Shown piece after piece: positions 1 through 12,480 of a stretch of DNA of 64,000 nt. A model generated the notes under the pieces. It did no database searches. It was not told the origin of the DNA and saw nothing but the letters and a program-made list of their open reading frames with translations. The stretch's first letter is position 1. Each line of letters begins with the position of its first letter. Position numbers and translations under genes: made by a program. The stretch lies in NCBI GenBank assembly GCA_036937835.1, contig CM072862.1:19436501-19500500 (forward strand), written 5' to 3'. This DNA comes from Pampus argenteus (lineage: Eukaryota > Chordata > Actinopteri > Scombriformes > Stromateidae).

Positions 1-2484
1 GGGAGATTTGTATGTCCTGATGCCTGTGCAGGAACCCATTGGTATGGATAGCGTGGTGTGATCTCGAGCGTGATCTGTGCTCGCCGCCTTCCATCCACCC
101 CCTCCCAGCCCATAATTCCACTGCTACCACCAAAAGCCCCTCTAACCTTTCTCCTGCACACCCATCTGTCAATCATGTTCACTGCAGCATAGCAACATAG
201 GGACACTTGGTTCAGTGTTAATTGAACCCTCACAGTTTACATTGGAATAAACCAACATCCCTTATCTGTTATTCCTGAGGTAACCCACTGCAGAGCCATT
301 ATTAATCACAGCACACTGCTCGGAGAACATGTATTGGCTGATAAAACCATTTGGAAAAATAGAATTTTGATCCACCTGTAGTGAATTTGCTTTAAAACTA
401 CATTTATAGACAGACTATTAGTTTACATCCTTAGAAACATTTTATTGAAGTGAATCTTGTCTGTCTTGTCTCAGATGATTCAGTGAAGTGAGCCTCATTT
501 GAAGTGGTGTGAAAGACTTTGCATAAAAACACATTTTAAAGGTCACACCTATTTAAGGCATAGTTGTGGGTGTTGCATATTCCGTCATCACACAAATCAA
601 AAATGTTACTTTGCTGTGTTGTGCAGATGGTCGTTGAGCAGCTTTATTTGTGTTTGTCTCTTAGGGTTTAAGAGTGTTTCAGTGTCAAATCCCAGGATGT
701 TTAGGGGATCAATCTCGTGATATTTTCATTAAAAGCTTGTTCTTGTTGTCTTCCAGTCGTCATGTTGAACATGTCCTCCATCACTCTACAGTGCATCAGC
801 ATGCTTCAAATTGAGTGCTTGTTGGCAGTCTTAACATCATCTGAAATCCCTTTCCTAACATATTAGGGAAAGCTGTATTTGACAACTTTTGTGACTTTCT
901 GAAGCTGACAAGCATGTCCACTTCCCGCAGCGATTAGCTAGCTGTGTAGAAGAGAGAGAGAGAGAGAGAGAGAGTGTATGCGAAATATGAACATCTTTCT
1001 CAAGCTGTCTTTTCTTTCTTCACACAACTACATCACTTTTCAGGTGTAAGACTGAGTGCAACACATTGAAGGCTTTTGAGAGGCTGTCTGAAAGTGGGTG
1101 CGCCTTTATTCCCAATTTTACAAGTAATAATGTTGAAAAAAAAACAAAAAAACAAAACACAAAAAAACAGAGAGGCAGTGGGATGCAGTCAGGAGGAGAC
1201 TATGGTAGCTGCCTTTCAGTCCTTCAAATGTGGCTATTCAGACCAGCTTATAAACAATTTGCTTTTCAGTGTGTCCGAACATGTTTCACAGCCTACTTTG
1301 TTTAAAAGACATTGACCCTAAAATATAACTGGGTTTTCTTTGGGAGCCTGTTGTGCACCTCTCTTTCTGAAATCTTTCTTTCTGCATGTACAGTATGTAT
1401 AAACATGTATTATGTCATTAAAATGAAAATGAATGAATTCTGCTCAAATCAGGTTTCGATCGAATGCCTATCGGATCCACGCATTCTCATTTTTTCTTAT
1501 AAAAACTTTATGCTTTAGCAAATTATTTCTTATTTCTTTATTTCTGCCCTGATGAAATATTCAATCATGTACATTCTGTATTTTCTCAGACAGTAGTCTT
1601 TTTGCTAGATTGATGATGTCAAACTTCATCACTTCTTCTCATAGGAAAAAATCTTTTGAGTGATCCACATTACTAAAGAGATTTGTTGATGTCAAAATGG
1701 TGCCTAGTTTGGCTTTAATAGTTAGGAATAAGATGTATTATTTTAAAGCAGAGCATTGCATGGCCTTGCATCATATGTTGGCAAAATGAAAACAGAGAAA
1801 TCATAAAGGATGTCTTAGATTTTCTGTGACAGGAGTGTATTTCTCTCTGCCTCGCTCCGTGTGCTTTACACAAAATGACGGTACAAGTGCAACGTCCGTG
1901 ACAAAATGTCATGTCAGTAATTGTACCGAGCTGCTTATCCATTCAGGAGCACGGATGGACTTAAAGTATTTCCTGCTCTGTCCCCAGCTTAATCAGTTCA
2001 GCGAGAGAAGGTTAAGTTCTCTTCTCACAGGCAACCATTTTCACCTTGCGGGAGAGCCTTGGATAGAGATCAGACCGCAATCAATTAACTGTCTGTGTCA
2101 TTACAGGATTAGCTCTACCTACAGCATGGTCACATACTTCTGGAAGCTTGCCCAATAATGGGCAGGTAATAGAGCAAGTGACTACATGTCCCCTGGGGAA
2201 GATTAGTGCTCCATGTCCCATATTAACAACAAGACTGAAGAGTAACAAATGGCATGAAACAGAAATAGAGTTCTCTGAAAAAAAAACTGAGAAAAAAAAG
2301 GTCAAAAGCTTTTATATACTTTTGAATAAAAAACTTAAGTCATGGCTTATTGAGGTTGCTTAAAAAAAGAGAAAGAAATCCAGTTTAGGAGATGAAGAAT
2401 AAACATTCATTAAACAATATTTAGTCATGTAAATCTGAGTATAATGTCATAGTTTCCATTACTTATCTTTTTTTTTAAAGCTAT
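1..2484. other. Noncoding stretch, no gene seen
   Basis: I find no gene here. Reading frames are short, overlap on both strands and show no recognisable domain. The stretch is AT-rich with poly-A runs near 1136-1168 and 2279-2300. The part from about 2020 to 2210 is free of simple repeats and carries AATCAATTAA and CATTACAGGATTAG, so it could be regulatory, but that is only an impression. Confidence 0.6.
951..974. repeat. (AG)n microsatellite
   Basis: Twelve uninterrupted AG dinucleotides are visible. The tract is likely length-polymorphic. Confidence 0.95.
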
Positions 2485-2990
2485 TTTTAGTTGAGGCTAT
2501 TGAAAGGATTGTCTTTCAATTTTGCACAGACATTCCCGTTCCCAAAAGGATGAATCATATTGCCTTTCATGATACTCTCATGTTTCCTCCAGAGCCGCCT
2601 TAAGGTTGACATTTTTAATTTTTAATACAATGTCTATAAATACTAACTGGATTTCCATTAAATGTATTACAGATATTGATGGCCCCCAAAAGGATGAACA
2701 ACTTTGAATTGAATCTTGCACTTTTTTATCTTGCCCCATTATCAGATCACAAAACGCTTTTGTTTATGATCAAAGATGTACTGCATATTTAGTACTAAAA
2801 AGCAAATGTTAGCAGGCCGCTATCCTGTGAAATATCTCAACACATTCTTGATGGTTTGACACAAAATTTTGTATGCACATTCATGGTGTCCGGATAATGA
2901 ATCTTAATGATTGTAGTGATACCCTGGCTCTTCCACTAGCGCCACCATGAGGTTGATGTTTGTCGTTTTTATCCAATCCAATCGAATCCA
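2485..2990 (+). repeat. Degraded interspersed repeat with internal repeated units
   Basis: Related phrases recur: 'cagacattcccgttcc...aaaggatgaat' near 2526, 'acagatattgatggccccc...aaaggatgaac' near 2670, and 'atgcacattcatggtgtcc...taatgaatcttaatga' near 2873. These are followed by an 'agCGCCaccatgaggttga' phrase near 2938. This matches a very abundant percomorph dispersed repeat built from units of about 100-150 bp ('acagacattcatgttcccc...ggatgaat'). The copy is old and diverged. The family is recognised by phrase, not by search, and I do not assign a name. Confidence 0.7.
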
Positions 2991-3115
2991 ATTGTGACAT
3001 CAAACTTCTCCACCTACCAGATAAATAAAGAGCAGACAAGTGTCACAAATGGGTGTACCCTATTTTTTTTAAAAATGCCAATGCTCTGTCTCTCTTGCTG
3101 ACAACGGCAGAGGTA

Positions 3116-3149
3116 TACACACACACTCACACACACACACAGAAACACA
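3116..3149. repeat. (CA)n-rich microsatellite
   Basis: An interrupted run of CA dinucleotides. The short open frame on the opposite strand with VCVCVSVCVY character is a by-product of this repeat. Confidence 0.9.
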
Positions 3150-3199
3150 CATTCACAGAGACTACAGTTTTCAGGTAGTAGCAGGCAGTAGGACGTGGA

Positions 3200-3620
3200 G
3201 AACAGTGTTTGTCCTACTCGATCTCTGAGCTTCAATAGGCTTCATTCCTCTCAATAGTTCCTCATTATCCAGCCTGCTGGTGTTTGAGTTTGATTGATTG
3301 TTCATAAAATATGCATGACCCTCATGAATTATTGTGAGAGAACATCCAATAAATTGTTTTAGATGGCTTATTACAACAACGTTACTGGCCTGGCATATTA
3401 AATTATTTGCAATCCTGTAAATCACAGAGGCGATTTGAAAATAACCCATTAAAGGCATCATGGTGACATTTCTCCTCTCTCACTACACCATAACCATCTC
3501 TGTCACAGCTCTTTTTTAATCACAGGGAAATTTTGTCATCAATCACATCCCATTAGGCTTTTAATAAGATACAGACAGAAACTGAGAAGATGAATCTGGA
3601 GGAATCTGCAGGGTTGGGAT
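3200..3620. promoter_or_regulatory. Candidate conserved noncoding element
   Basis: About 400 bp with no simple repeat and no transposon similarity, dense in homeodomain, POU and SOX-type cores: ATATGCATG near 3309, GAATTATTGTG near 3325, CCAATAAATTG near 3347, and several TTAAT/ATTAG cores. This composition is typical of distal developmental enhancers in teleost gene deserts. Conservation is inferred, not shown. It could equally be neutral AT-rich DNA. Confidence 0.3.
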
Positions 3621-4044
3621 GGGAGTTTTATGAATGTTATCAGGTTAATAGTGATTAATGTTACTGGGTTATAAAGACACAGCCCTAAACTTCCTAACTT
3701 TCAACCGTCTCATTCTGAAATACAATAAATTACATTTTAGCGTAGCAGGTAAGTGTAATGACAGTAAGCAAAGCCAATAAGATTCACATAAAAAAGCAAT
3801 TAAGTCCAGCAACACAGTCATATTTATAAACAATATTGCACGTTGAAAGATGCATGTGCACATTTGTTGCGAGAAAGTTATTAAATTCACAGCAAATTTC
3901 AACCGAACTATTACTTTCGTGTTAGCTTGAGTGTCAATTTTGATTTGAATGCACCGTTGGTCTTTGTAAACAAACAGTACAGTAGAGTTGGCCATGCGTT
4001 TGAGTTGCGTGACCTGTCCTCACCTTCCCTGCATCCCATGGGTG
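3621..4044. other. Noncoding stretch
   Basis: No gene recognised. Frames of 108-130 codons overlap one another on both strands from here to 4319, with no domain similarity, which marks them as chance openings. Confidence 0.55.
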
Positions 4045-4130
4045 AAGCGAGGAGACAGGAAGGGGAGGACGACAGGAGGAGGTGGAGGGGACAGAAGAGG
4101 AGGAGGGGAGTGGGGTCACACACCCTGCCG
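4045..4130 (+). repeat. Polypurine G/A-rich tract
   Basis: The plus strand is almost entirely G and A, with repeated GGAGG and GAGGAG blocks ending in GGGGAGTGGGG. Such tracts can form triplex or G-rich structures. Its GGA codons give an Arg/Gly/Glu-rich open frame that I do not regard as a gene. Confidence 0.7.
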
Positions 4131-5345
4131 CGTCTGACCTTGAGGTCCCAAAGGGACACAACTCCGACAATTAAATTAAACAACTTGTGTGACTTGTGCA
4201 GGAGGAAGGGATTTTCAGCAAGACTTAAATGGGAGTTTATAAGTGGCCACTTCATACAGGTTCTCAGGAAGCACTGCAACGCTTTGCCTCTGATCAGTCT
4301 TCAACTAATGTTAGATTAACAGCTGAGGACCAGATGTGTATCATTTCCTGCTGAACAATTGGTCTCATCATTAGCTTTGGTTAACTTTCCAAGACTTGAA
4401 AGTAATGTTTAGGAGGATATCTTGTTATGTCAAGCAAACTGATTTGTGTTTTTTTCTTCTTCAGAGTTTTACTTTCTCCAGCTTGTTCCTTGAAATCAAA
4501 TGATTTTACGACTGAAGGGACAGGGTCAAGTATACGCTTTGCAGGCAGGTTTCAACATCTGATTTATTTGAACCACCGTTTAATTTGATTCTAGCTCATT
4601 TATGCACATTAAGATTCAAGTGTTGTAGTGAATGTGGCTCCTGCAAGCGTAGACATGAAAAGAACCGTAGATGAAGGGAGTGGAGCCATGGAGAGAGTTG
4701 TGTACATTCACCACCTACCTGCACCCGCTGCTTTTGATCCAAACCCCACACCTTTGAAGTGTGTATGCCTTTGTTCTGGGCCAAATAGGGGTATGTGTGA
4801 AAAATCTTGCATGCAAGTGATGTCATCATTTACACACAAGCGCATACACACAAATGTGCATGCATGCACATTCATGCACATATGCATTCACGCACGGTTC
4901 ACACCCACACAGATGGAAAACTAAATGTAAAAAAAAAAAAAAAAAAATCACCTACAGATATACGCCTTCAAAACTGTTCCTCAGACCTTTTCTTTTTCTG
5001 ACTGTGGACTATCTGAAATGGCGATGCAAATTTTCATTTTTATCAGATCGCCCTTTTCAAGATTGAAAAGGTAGAAAAAAAGGTACCTCAACAAGGACAA
5101 ATAATGTGACTTTTCTAACATTTGTTTTGATTACAAACAACAGAACATAAAAAAACAGCACAAGGCACATACTATATTCTACATATAGTAATTTATTAAA
5201 CTAAGCAAAACAAACAACTCACAATTCCTACAATAATGGCATTTAGAGTAAATCACTAATATTAAATATTGTTCCTGTCCATCGTGTAGACATCATGCAA
5301 TGTCAAAACAAAATGCTGAATCCTACTTCTTACTGTACTGTATAG
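4131..5345. other. Noncoding stretch with alternating purine-pyrimidine palindromes
   Basis: No gene seen. Two perfect palindromes lie close together, CTTGCATGCAAG at 4806-4817 and GTGCATGCATGCAC at 4856-4869, within a CA/TG-rich stretch. An A-run follows at about 4930-4947. Confidence 0.6.
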
Positions 5346-5353
5346 CCTCTCTG

Positions 5354-5403
<50 letters not shown>

Positions 5404-5416
5404 TCTGTCTCTCTCT
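5346..5416. repeat. (CT)n microsatellite
   Basis: About 70 bases of CT dinucleotides, interrupted by single GT or TT steps. This is a polypyrimidine tract on the plus strand. Confidence 0.95.
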
Positions 5417-7648
5417 ATTTGAAGAGTATGACCTTTTCTCATTCAGAGCAGAAAAAATGGTCAGTAACCAAGTCATATATTTCCCCAGTGGACTTGCAGT
5501 GCACAGGACTAATATTTTGGCTAAGTGGCAAAATCTCTCCTTTCACTCATGGTTCTGTGTTGCTCCTGCTTTTTCTTCTACCTGGAGTAGCTCGGCCTTA
5601 AAGTCACATCCATTCAGTTGTATTTTGGTGATTTGAAGTCGTTTTCAACAAATTTCTTCACTCTGTACTGTAAAACCTTCTTGCTCTAAGATTTTTATTA
5701 TTGTAATAGAATGACATTGCCGAGTTTCTGTGCTTAAATTGGTTTTTATGGTAGCATGTTGGATCAATTATGTTAAGAGTTGCCCACTCACAGTTTTGCA
5801 GTGGCATGAAGTGGCCAGGTTGATACTATTTTTATTCTTCACCTGGCTTCCCTTTGGAAGATTTGACAGGATTGCCAATTTAGCAAAGCAAAATGTTGTC
5901 TTTTACCACACAAATGGACTGATTTGTAGTTGCAATAAAAAGGAGTAATGTTTCATTAGTTCAATTTGTGGAATAAATAGCCAAGATAATGCACCACATA
6001 TACAGGAACTGTTTACTGTATGGCCTAAAATTACAATTTGTGGCTACATCTATTTTCCAGGAAAGAAAGTCACTTGGTAGGTGGATTGGTAATCTTGAGG
6101 TTTATGCTTTATAAAGGGTTTGTTTTAAAATTGCCACTTCATACTGACTGATCTTTGCTATACATAAAAAAAATACTCTTTATAGACATTATAAAGAAAT
6201 TAAAAAGATTTAAGGGGCTTCATTCTTCACTACAGCCCTGTCCATGACCAACTGGTACTCAATAAATCAAAATAAAGCCAACTGAATTCTAATTATTACA
6301 CCAAAATAAGATACTATTAGATGCTTGAAGTTTCACTCAGAAAGAGCAAATGGCAAAAACAAAATAAAAAATGAACACAACTTGATTTTAGCTTCTCATA
6401 AAATGTTGACGTGAGAAAAAAAAATCTGGTAGATAACTTCAGACACTGCCTGATTTTTTTTTTAAATCTCTTTTGATCTGAAGCTTCGATTTGTTGTGAA
6501 GAGTCAGATGTGTTTTGCATACCCGACTGCTTGTGTAAATATATAGCCTACATATGTTTTATGTAACCATGTGCAAGAGCATTTGACTTGAATTTAATCA
6601 AAACCCCCTGGTTGAAAAGCTCACACTGTTGTGAAGTTAACTGTCAGAAGGCAGATTGAGAAAGTGAAAAAATAAGAAGGGAGGAGATAAGCTATAAAGA
6701 ACAGGAAACAAGAAGAGACGTCAGTTATACTTTGAGTTCTTGGGGTTTAATATCTTTTTCTCATGCACACATCCAAACCTTCTCCTCATCTGCAGTATGT
6801 AAATGCCAGCCAGATGTCGCTTTAACTGTGGATTTCCAGCCCATGACAGAAGAACTGAAGGTCACATCGCTAATAGGGAGCTCAGTTTAATGGCACTGAA
6901 CATAAAACCTAGATAGTCTTAAAATACACTCAACAGCTGAGTCGTTTCAGGGAACTGATCATGTTTTATCAGTGTCTGCTTCACATCCAGCGGACCCCCT
7001 TTTATTCATAATGTATAATAGAGTAGGAGATAAGCTTTATGAAAATTTACTCGCGGTTGACATTGAAGTATAAATAGGCAGCGCAGCTAAGATAAGAAAG
7101 TAGCGCAGCTCTATACTAAATCAAGAAATGGACAAAACAGATGATGATTTGATGAGTTTTTGTAGCACTCGAAAATCATGGCGGGTGGAAAACCCAGAAC
7201 ATTGACATGAGACTGGGGTTAAGTTCAGGCAAGGGAAGGGACTTGGTTTCACACTGTCTTGTGCTTCAAAGTACTTTGACTTAATTGAATTCAACCAAGA
7301 CCTTAACCAAGAGCTGTGAATGGCTATAAATAAACAAACCAACAACGTTGTTGTGCACTAGAAAGGGGTAATTCAGTGATTGACAATACAAGGGTTTTAA
7401 TAGTTAGAGATATTTACCACAAATAGTAAATCTTGGGGTATGATTCTTGTTGAGTGAGAATATTACATAATGATGATCAGACCTATCAGCCAATTTTTAT
7501 TGATTCAGTCATTTATAAACTCACCAAGATTTCGATCTCTTATTTGGGCTTTTTAACACAGATGGCAAGATTAAACTAATAATGGATTTATTAATTAGAC
7601 TAGAAGCTCACTGAGGACATTCAGTGTATCTGTCATGACAGGGAAATC
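5417..7648. other. Noncoding stretch, no gene seen
   Basis: AT-rich unique DNA. Open frames are short and lack recognisable domains. No transposon ends or structured RNAs were recognised. Confidence 0.6.
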
Positions 7649-7650
7649 TG

Positions 7651-7697
<47 letters not shown>
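7649..7697. repeat. (TG)n microsatellite
   Basis: About 48 bases of TG repeats with one TTTG interruption. A shorter pure GT tract lies at 7901-7914. Confidence 0.95.
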
Positions 7698-7700
<3 letters not shown>

Positions 7701-8090
7701 GTTTCTGGTTTTGAGTGTTTGAGTAGGTATGTTTGTGAGCAAGGTCACATTTTGTGAGATATCAGAAAAGCAATATTCCTTCAAGTTGAGCAGTACATGT
7801 TGAAAAGAGGAGGACCACAGCAGGGAGAAAGGGATTGTGGGATGTGGCACTGATAGTCATCTTTTGTTCACTTGGACTATGTGTATTGCTGCTGGTCTGG
7901 GTGTGTGTGTGTGTTTGTATTTGAATGTGTGCAGTACAGTGTGACCACACTGCAGTAGATGTGCCTGAGTTCACTGTAGTACAGTTTCAGCATTTAACTG
8001 ACATCATGTGAACAGCAGACATTTTGACTTGTTACAAGAAAAACATTACATCAAAGACCGGCTGAAATCATGAAGGGTAGTTATTGAGAA

Positions 8091-8150
8091 TGAATCAAAC
8101 TTTATTTGTGTTGCACCTCTCGTAAAAGGAAGTGCAATTCAAAGTATGTC
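8091..8150 (-). repeat. LINE/SINE 3' tail fragment, minus strand
   Basis: Read on the minus strand, the segment resembles a widespread fish retroposon tail: a 'TTTGAATTGCACTTCC' phrase, then 'GAGGTGCAACACAAATAAAG' ending in a TTTGATTC-type tail. It is short and diverged, and the family is not assigned. Confidence 0.55.
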
Positions 8151-11100
8151 TGTGCAGTGAGCATACAGGGTGCATTATGTATTTGACTATATTAACCACA
8201 TGCTCAACAGCAGAAAATGATTACATACCATTTTTGGAGACAGCAGTTAAAAAAAAAAGTGAGAAGTAGTCATTAAACATACATGTAATCAGATTTCATC
8301 AGTATACATGTTGTAACTTGAAGGGATCACTGTGACTTGGCTGAAAATGATAACATGCTAATATGTTGTAAGGATGAACTAACACAGCTCTTACAGGCTA
8401 CACTTTATCTCGGAAATTTAAAACCCAGAGCAACTTCTCCAGCTTGCACAGTGATGTCAGTCAAGCTGTTCGAACCCTGTGTACAGGCTGAGCATCTAGT
8501 AATTCACTGAAAGGCTGCGCTGTGTGCAAATGTCTGGCAGTAGATGCTTTCCCCTAGTATTATTTCCTGAACATACCTGATGGTTACATTCACCACCTAA
8601 AGGATCATTTAAGTTATTTTTGCATCTTATTTTACAAAGATAGGATGAAGCTGTTTGTGAACATATCAAATAGAAGCATAGGTTTAATACTGAGTGTCTG
8701 GCTCTGTGGATGCTTTCTCTGCTAATGTTAATATGAGCAGTAAGGAGTACCAGCTATCTTAGCCATGTCTATACAACCACATCAGCAGCTGTATCCCTGG
8801 CAATAACCATGTCCAATGGCATAATTTCAACCATTGCTCAACCCACAGCCAGGAAGTAGCTACAGCTGTGGTCACGGGCATTGGCTATATGTCAGAGGTT
8901 GGCCTTTTGAAAAGGCGTAATGAGTAATAAATGCATAATGTGTCACATCATCTCTCCTTTCTGTCCTATCTGCAGAGCGTTACTCTAAACTGTGTGATGT
9001 ATTAATGTTAGTGTGTTGTGGCCCGATATTTGAATTGTTCCAATGGATCAGGAGAGCTGGAAAAAGTATTGCGAGGGAATGTAAAAGCAGCTCAAAAAAC
9101 AAATGATTGACTTTTTTTTTTTTTAAAGGCTTCATAATTGCCTGACACACGTCATCTTTTTTGTTTACTTAAATCTATGAAAGAAAATCTCTAAATCACC
9201 AATTACACCTTTGTCCATATACAGCTCATCTAAAATGTTTACTAAAATGTAATAATATTATCCTCACAATTTACTCAGCATGCAGTAATATCAGGATAAT
9301 CTTTCAGACGTGTTAATTATAATTAACAGAGAGAACAACATATTCTCAATTCTTTGCTGAGAGTTTATAGCGTCTACGTGTTTGTTTACATTTTATTCTT
9401 TTTTCATTAAATTACATTTTTATGGGCAGATGCTTCCCAGAATAGTGCCAGGAAGTTCAAGAGTTGTCTCAATACAGTAAAGAAATTTAAATTAAAATGC
9501 AAAAACAGTCAATAGGCACTAAAGTAGTCAATCATAGTAATAAAACTGCAGCAGAGAGTATTTCCAAAGTCTAAAGTCTACTGTCTACAGGTTAATAGGA
9601 CAACAAACTGTGTCTGAATCTGGTATATGAACAAAGCGACAGGTGAGCCTGTGAGCCTCAGGTGGTGTTCGGTATTCTTTTGATACAGTGATTAGATTAA
9701 CATTTACGGGATGTGTTGATGGTAGCGTCAGTATCAGCAAATCAACTCTTGTATACAGGTCTTCAGTACTGACTGGCCTCAGCACAGCGCATACCGCTAT
9801 GGTAATACCCAAAGAGACAAACGTGTCGGTCAATCACCACCTGCATTGCTTAAAGCAAAACATTTTAACACAGTTTAAGGTTGTAATGCTTCTGTTGGAG
9901 TCCGAGTATATGACTACGTCCTGAAGGCAGGATGTACACACCCGATATGTATCAGACCCACAAATTAATTGGCACTTTGGATTTGTTTGTTCATTTTATG
10001 CTGGCATTATTTTAGAGGTTACATTTGTGTTTTGAAGTTTGTTTACAGTTGGATACTGCTTATAAAATACTTTGCTGGGACAGAGTTAGTGTTAAAAAGG
10101 TCAAACCTTAGTATTTCCAAAGTTTAATAACAGCAACTCCTATAACTCCCCACTATTCCCTTTTTAATACAAACCCACATTCCCCACCTGAGCATCAGTC
10201 GCTCTGTTTTTAACTGCTTTCCATTGGTTGCTTCTCTTCGCATCTATGTCCCCCACTTTCAAATGTCAGGCAAAAGTGATCATTCTTTTAGTGTTATTTT
10301 CAAATGTTATTTGGGCCTTGTTCTCAGCTGTGCCTTTGAAATCTCCTGTTGCTGCTTAGCAACAGAAACATCTGCTGCTTCCTTCAGCTTTTCAACCAAT
10401 GAGTCGATCTTTTTCACTGTCAAACATGCTTTGGGCTTTCCTACACATGCTAAATGGAACACATCTAATCATAACAACTTTGGTAGCTCTTTTGTACAGA
10501 TAAAAAAAAACAAAAAAAACATTTCTGCACTTGTGAATTTTGAGGGAGCTTGCAATTAGGTTTTCCATTCTATCACGAGACTTAAAAATAACTTAAATTG
10601 AAGTATTACTTCTGAAAACTTCTAAAATATGTTCCTGGAGTGAGTATTTTTTCAGTCAAAGTCAAAATTTTCAATCTGCAATGATCCCCTCTTTAATACA
10701 TACAATCCCAATCGCACAGAAGATAATTCTTCACTCAGTTGAACTGGGATAAACCTTTTTCCCACAAGCTTACCTGGCCTTACAGCCAAGTCCCCATCAC
10801 AGACCAAACACTGCCAGAGTGGGAGCGCTTCAAAGGGTGGGACGTTTCTACAAAGCAACAGTTCGACCCTCAGAAGCAGCTACAGAGACACTACTGGCCA
10901 CCAGCTACAGTGTGCCTTTTTTTGATTGGGATCTGTTTATGTGATAGGATGGGGTCAGTCACTTTTAAGGCTGCAATGTTGGAGTTTATAAAAGGGTTCA
11001 TCTTCGAGCAGTGAAGACCCATTACTTATTTATCTGTCAGTCACTTAGCAGCTTTGCAACACTCATGACATTATACAGTAATCTGAGAACAGTGGCATTG

Positions 11101-11556
11101 GTATGTTTGCATACACTTGGTCCCAAACACACACCATAGCATTTACTGCTGACGATTCAAACAATGTTTACTGAGAGGTCCACTTCTCAACAACATCAAA
11201 AAGTTTCGAAACCATGTTAGTGTTCCCGCACTTCACAACAAAACAGGTGTAGTCACATCTGTACTGCAAAGTCCAAATGTTCACAACACAATAAGCACTA
11301 ATAGACCAATTTCTAATCATCCATTTATGTCAAATGTTTTGCCTATCTGTCCAGTCCAGTTTAATTTTCAGTCTGAGTTTAGATGTAAACACTACTGAAA
11401 TTGCATTCATCACTACCCGGTAAATGATTTTATAATTGCTATGGATTGTCGCTCTTTAAAGCTTTTGGTTTTGGAATAATGTTTAACTGAAGAGTCCTTG
11501 GCGCCACTATTGAGCACATGTACTGTATATATCACCTATTCTGAAAACTTTGCCTT
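8151..11556. other. Noncoding stretch, no gene seen
   Basis: Unique AT-rich DNA with no convincing gene. A 16-bp perfect palindrome GTTAATTATAATTAAC sits at 9312-9327. The area around 8880-8960 (AATGAGTAATAAATGCATAATG) has an enhancer-like motif mix. A 91-codon frame at 10739-11014 shows no known domain. Confidence 0.55.
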
Positions 11557-11694
11557 GGCTTTGAGACCATTCTTAAGTTTTCTCTGACTTACAGAGCTTT
11601 GAATGGATCGGCAGTGGTCTGCTTACCCAATCTTATCGAATCTTATTATCACTACATGCTCTTGACTCATGACTACTTGCCTCCCTGCAAGTGA
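11557..11694 (+). pseudogene. LINE ORF2 C-terminal relic
   Basis: One frame reads GFETILKFSLTYRALNGSA followed by a PNLIESYYHY-like segment, ending at a stop near 11692. This matches the conserved region after the reverse transcriptase of L2/Rex-type fish LINEs (consensus-like 'FKILxLTYRALNGxAP', then 'Y.P.RxLRSS'). No catalytic motif is present in the piece, and flanking sequence has decayed beyond recognition. It is a dead retrotransposon fragment, not a host gene. Confidence 0.6.
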
Positions 11695-12287
11695 CATTTT
11701 AAAATCTTGTGTACATGGCAAGCAACAGTGCAACAGGCCAAGTCAAAGATGCTTATCGTTTATGGTTAGCGGTACTCTCAGAAAGAAACTTTCTAGGTGT
11801 AAATTGGCTGAGGGGGAATTATTTTCAATCAAAGTTATATTAACCTTTAGAGAAGTTCAATATAAGAACTGCTGGTTATGAGTAAAGCTAGACCAGACCA
11901 CAGAGAGTCTTAAGAGTCACACATAAATTGGATTTATCAGAGCATCTTTCCCAAAGGTTTCACCGGCCACTGAGAAACATTTTTCTAAAAATAGAAACTT
12001 AATTAAGGCTATCATTAAGAGTCCTTATTTTGTGCCTGCCTGTAGTTTGCCTCATATGTAGGTTTGACTCATTGCATGATCTGCACTGTGCTCGCCAGTG
12101 ATTACGGCAGTTTTATAGCCCCTTTAGACAACAATCAGCCACCGGACAGGTAACAAGCCTAAGGAGGCTGACCTGTTGCCCTCTGGCACAACACGGAGGA
12201 ACAGGATGACACCGATGGCAGAGACGTACCACAACAGGAGGAAACAAAACAAGCAAATGCTACACTCTGGCCTGCAGTTGATAAGAA
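11695..12287. other. Noncoding stretch
   Basis: No gene seen. It may include further decayed LINE sequence from the relic upstream. Confidence 0.5.
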
Positions 12288-12480
12288 GAAGACTTACTTT
12301 ATTGATCACTCAAGGGGAAAATTATCTTTTCACTCTGTTTTAAATATTTTACATGCATTTTAACCCTGAACACACATGCTCATACATATGCACATATACA
12401 AGGACTCATAGGGTGGGTACGATGCTTCTTCTTCTTGTGTGTTCTTAAGTGTGCACATTGGGGAATCCACAAGGAGAAGG
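12288..12480 (-). repeat. Minus-strand retroposon tail
   Basis: The 'GACTTACTTTATTGATCACTC' then 'AAGGGGAAAATTAT' phrase is the reverse complement of a common fish retroposon ending (AATTTCCCC...GGGGATCAATAAAGT). It is followed by a CA-rich 'acacatgctcatacat' and 'aggactcata' segment often seen inside the same repeat. A plus-strand relative lies at 48721-48774. Confidence 0.6.

Noticed and set aside
1435..1485. Cluster of GAATTC, CGATCG and GGATCC suggesting cloning vector or linker
   Set aside because: Flanking sequence is continuous AT-rich genomic DNA with no vector features, so the sites are coincidental.
3911..4319. Frames of 122-130 codons on both strands over the same DNA
   Set aside because: They overlap a polypurine tract, show Arg/Gly/Glu or Ser/Pro bias from it, have no recognised domain, and both strands are open at once.
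5346..5416. CRISPR-like or satellite array
   Set aside because: It is a simple (CT)n microsatellite. No spacer-repeat structure exists here or elsewhere in the window.
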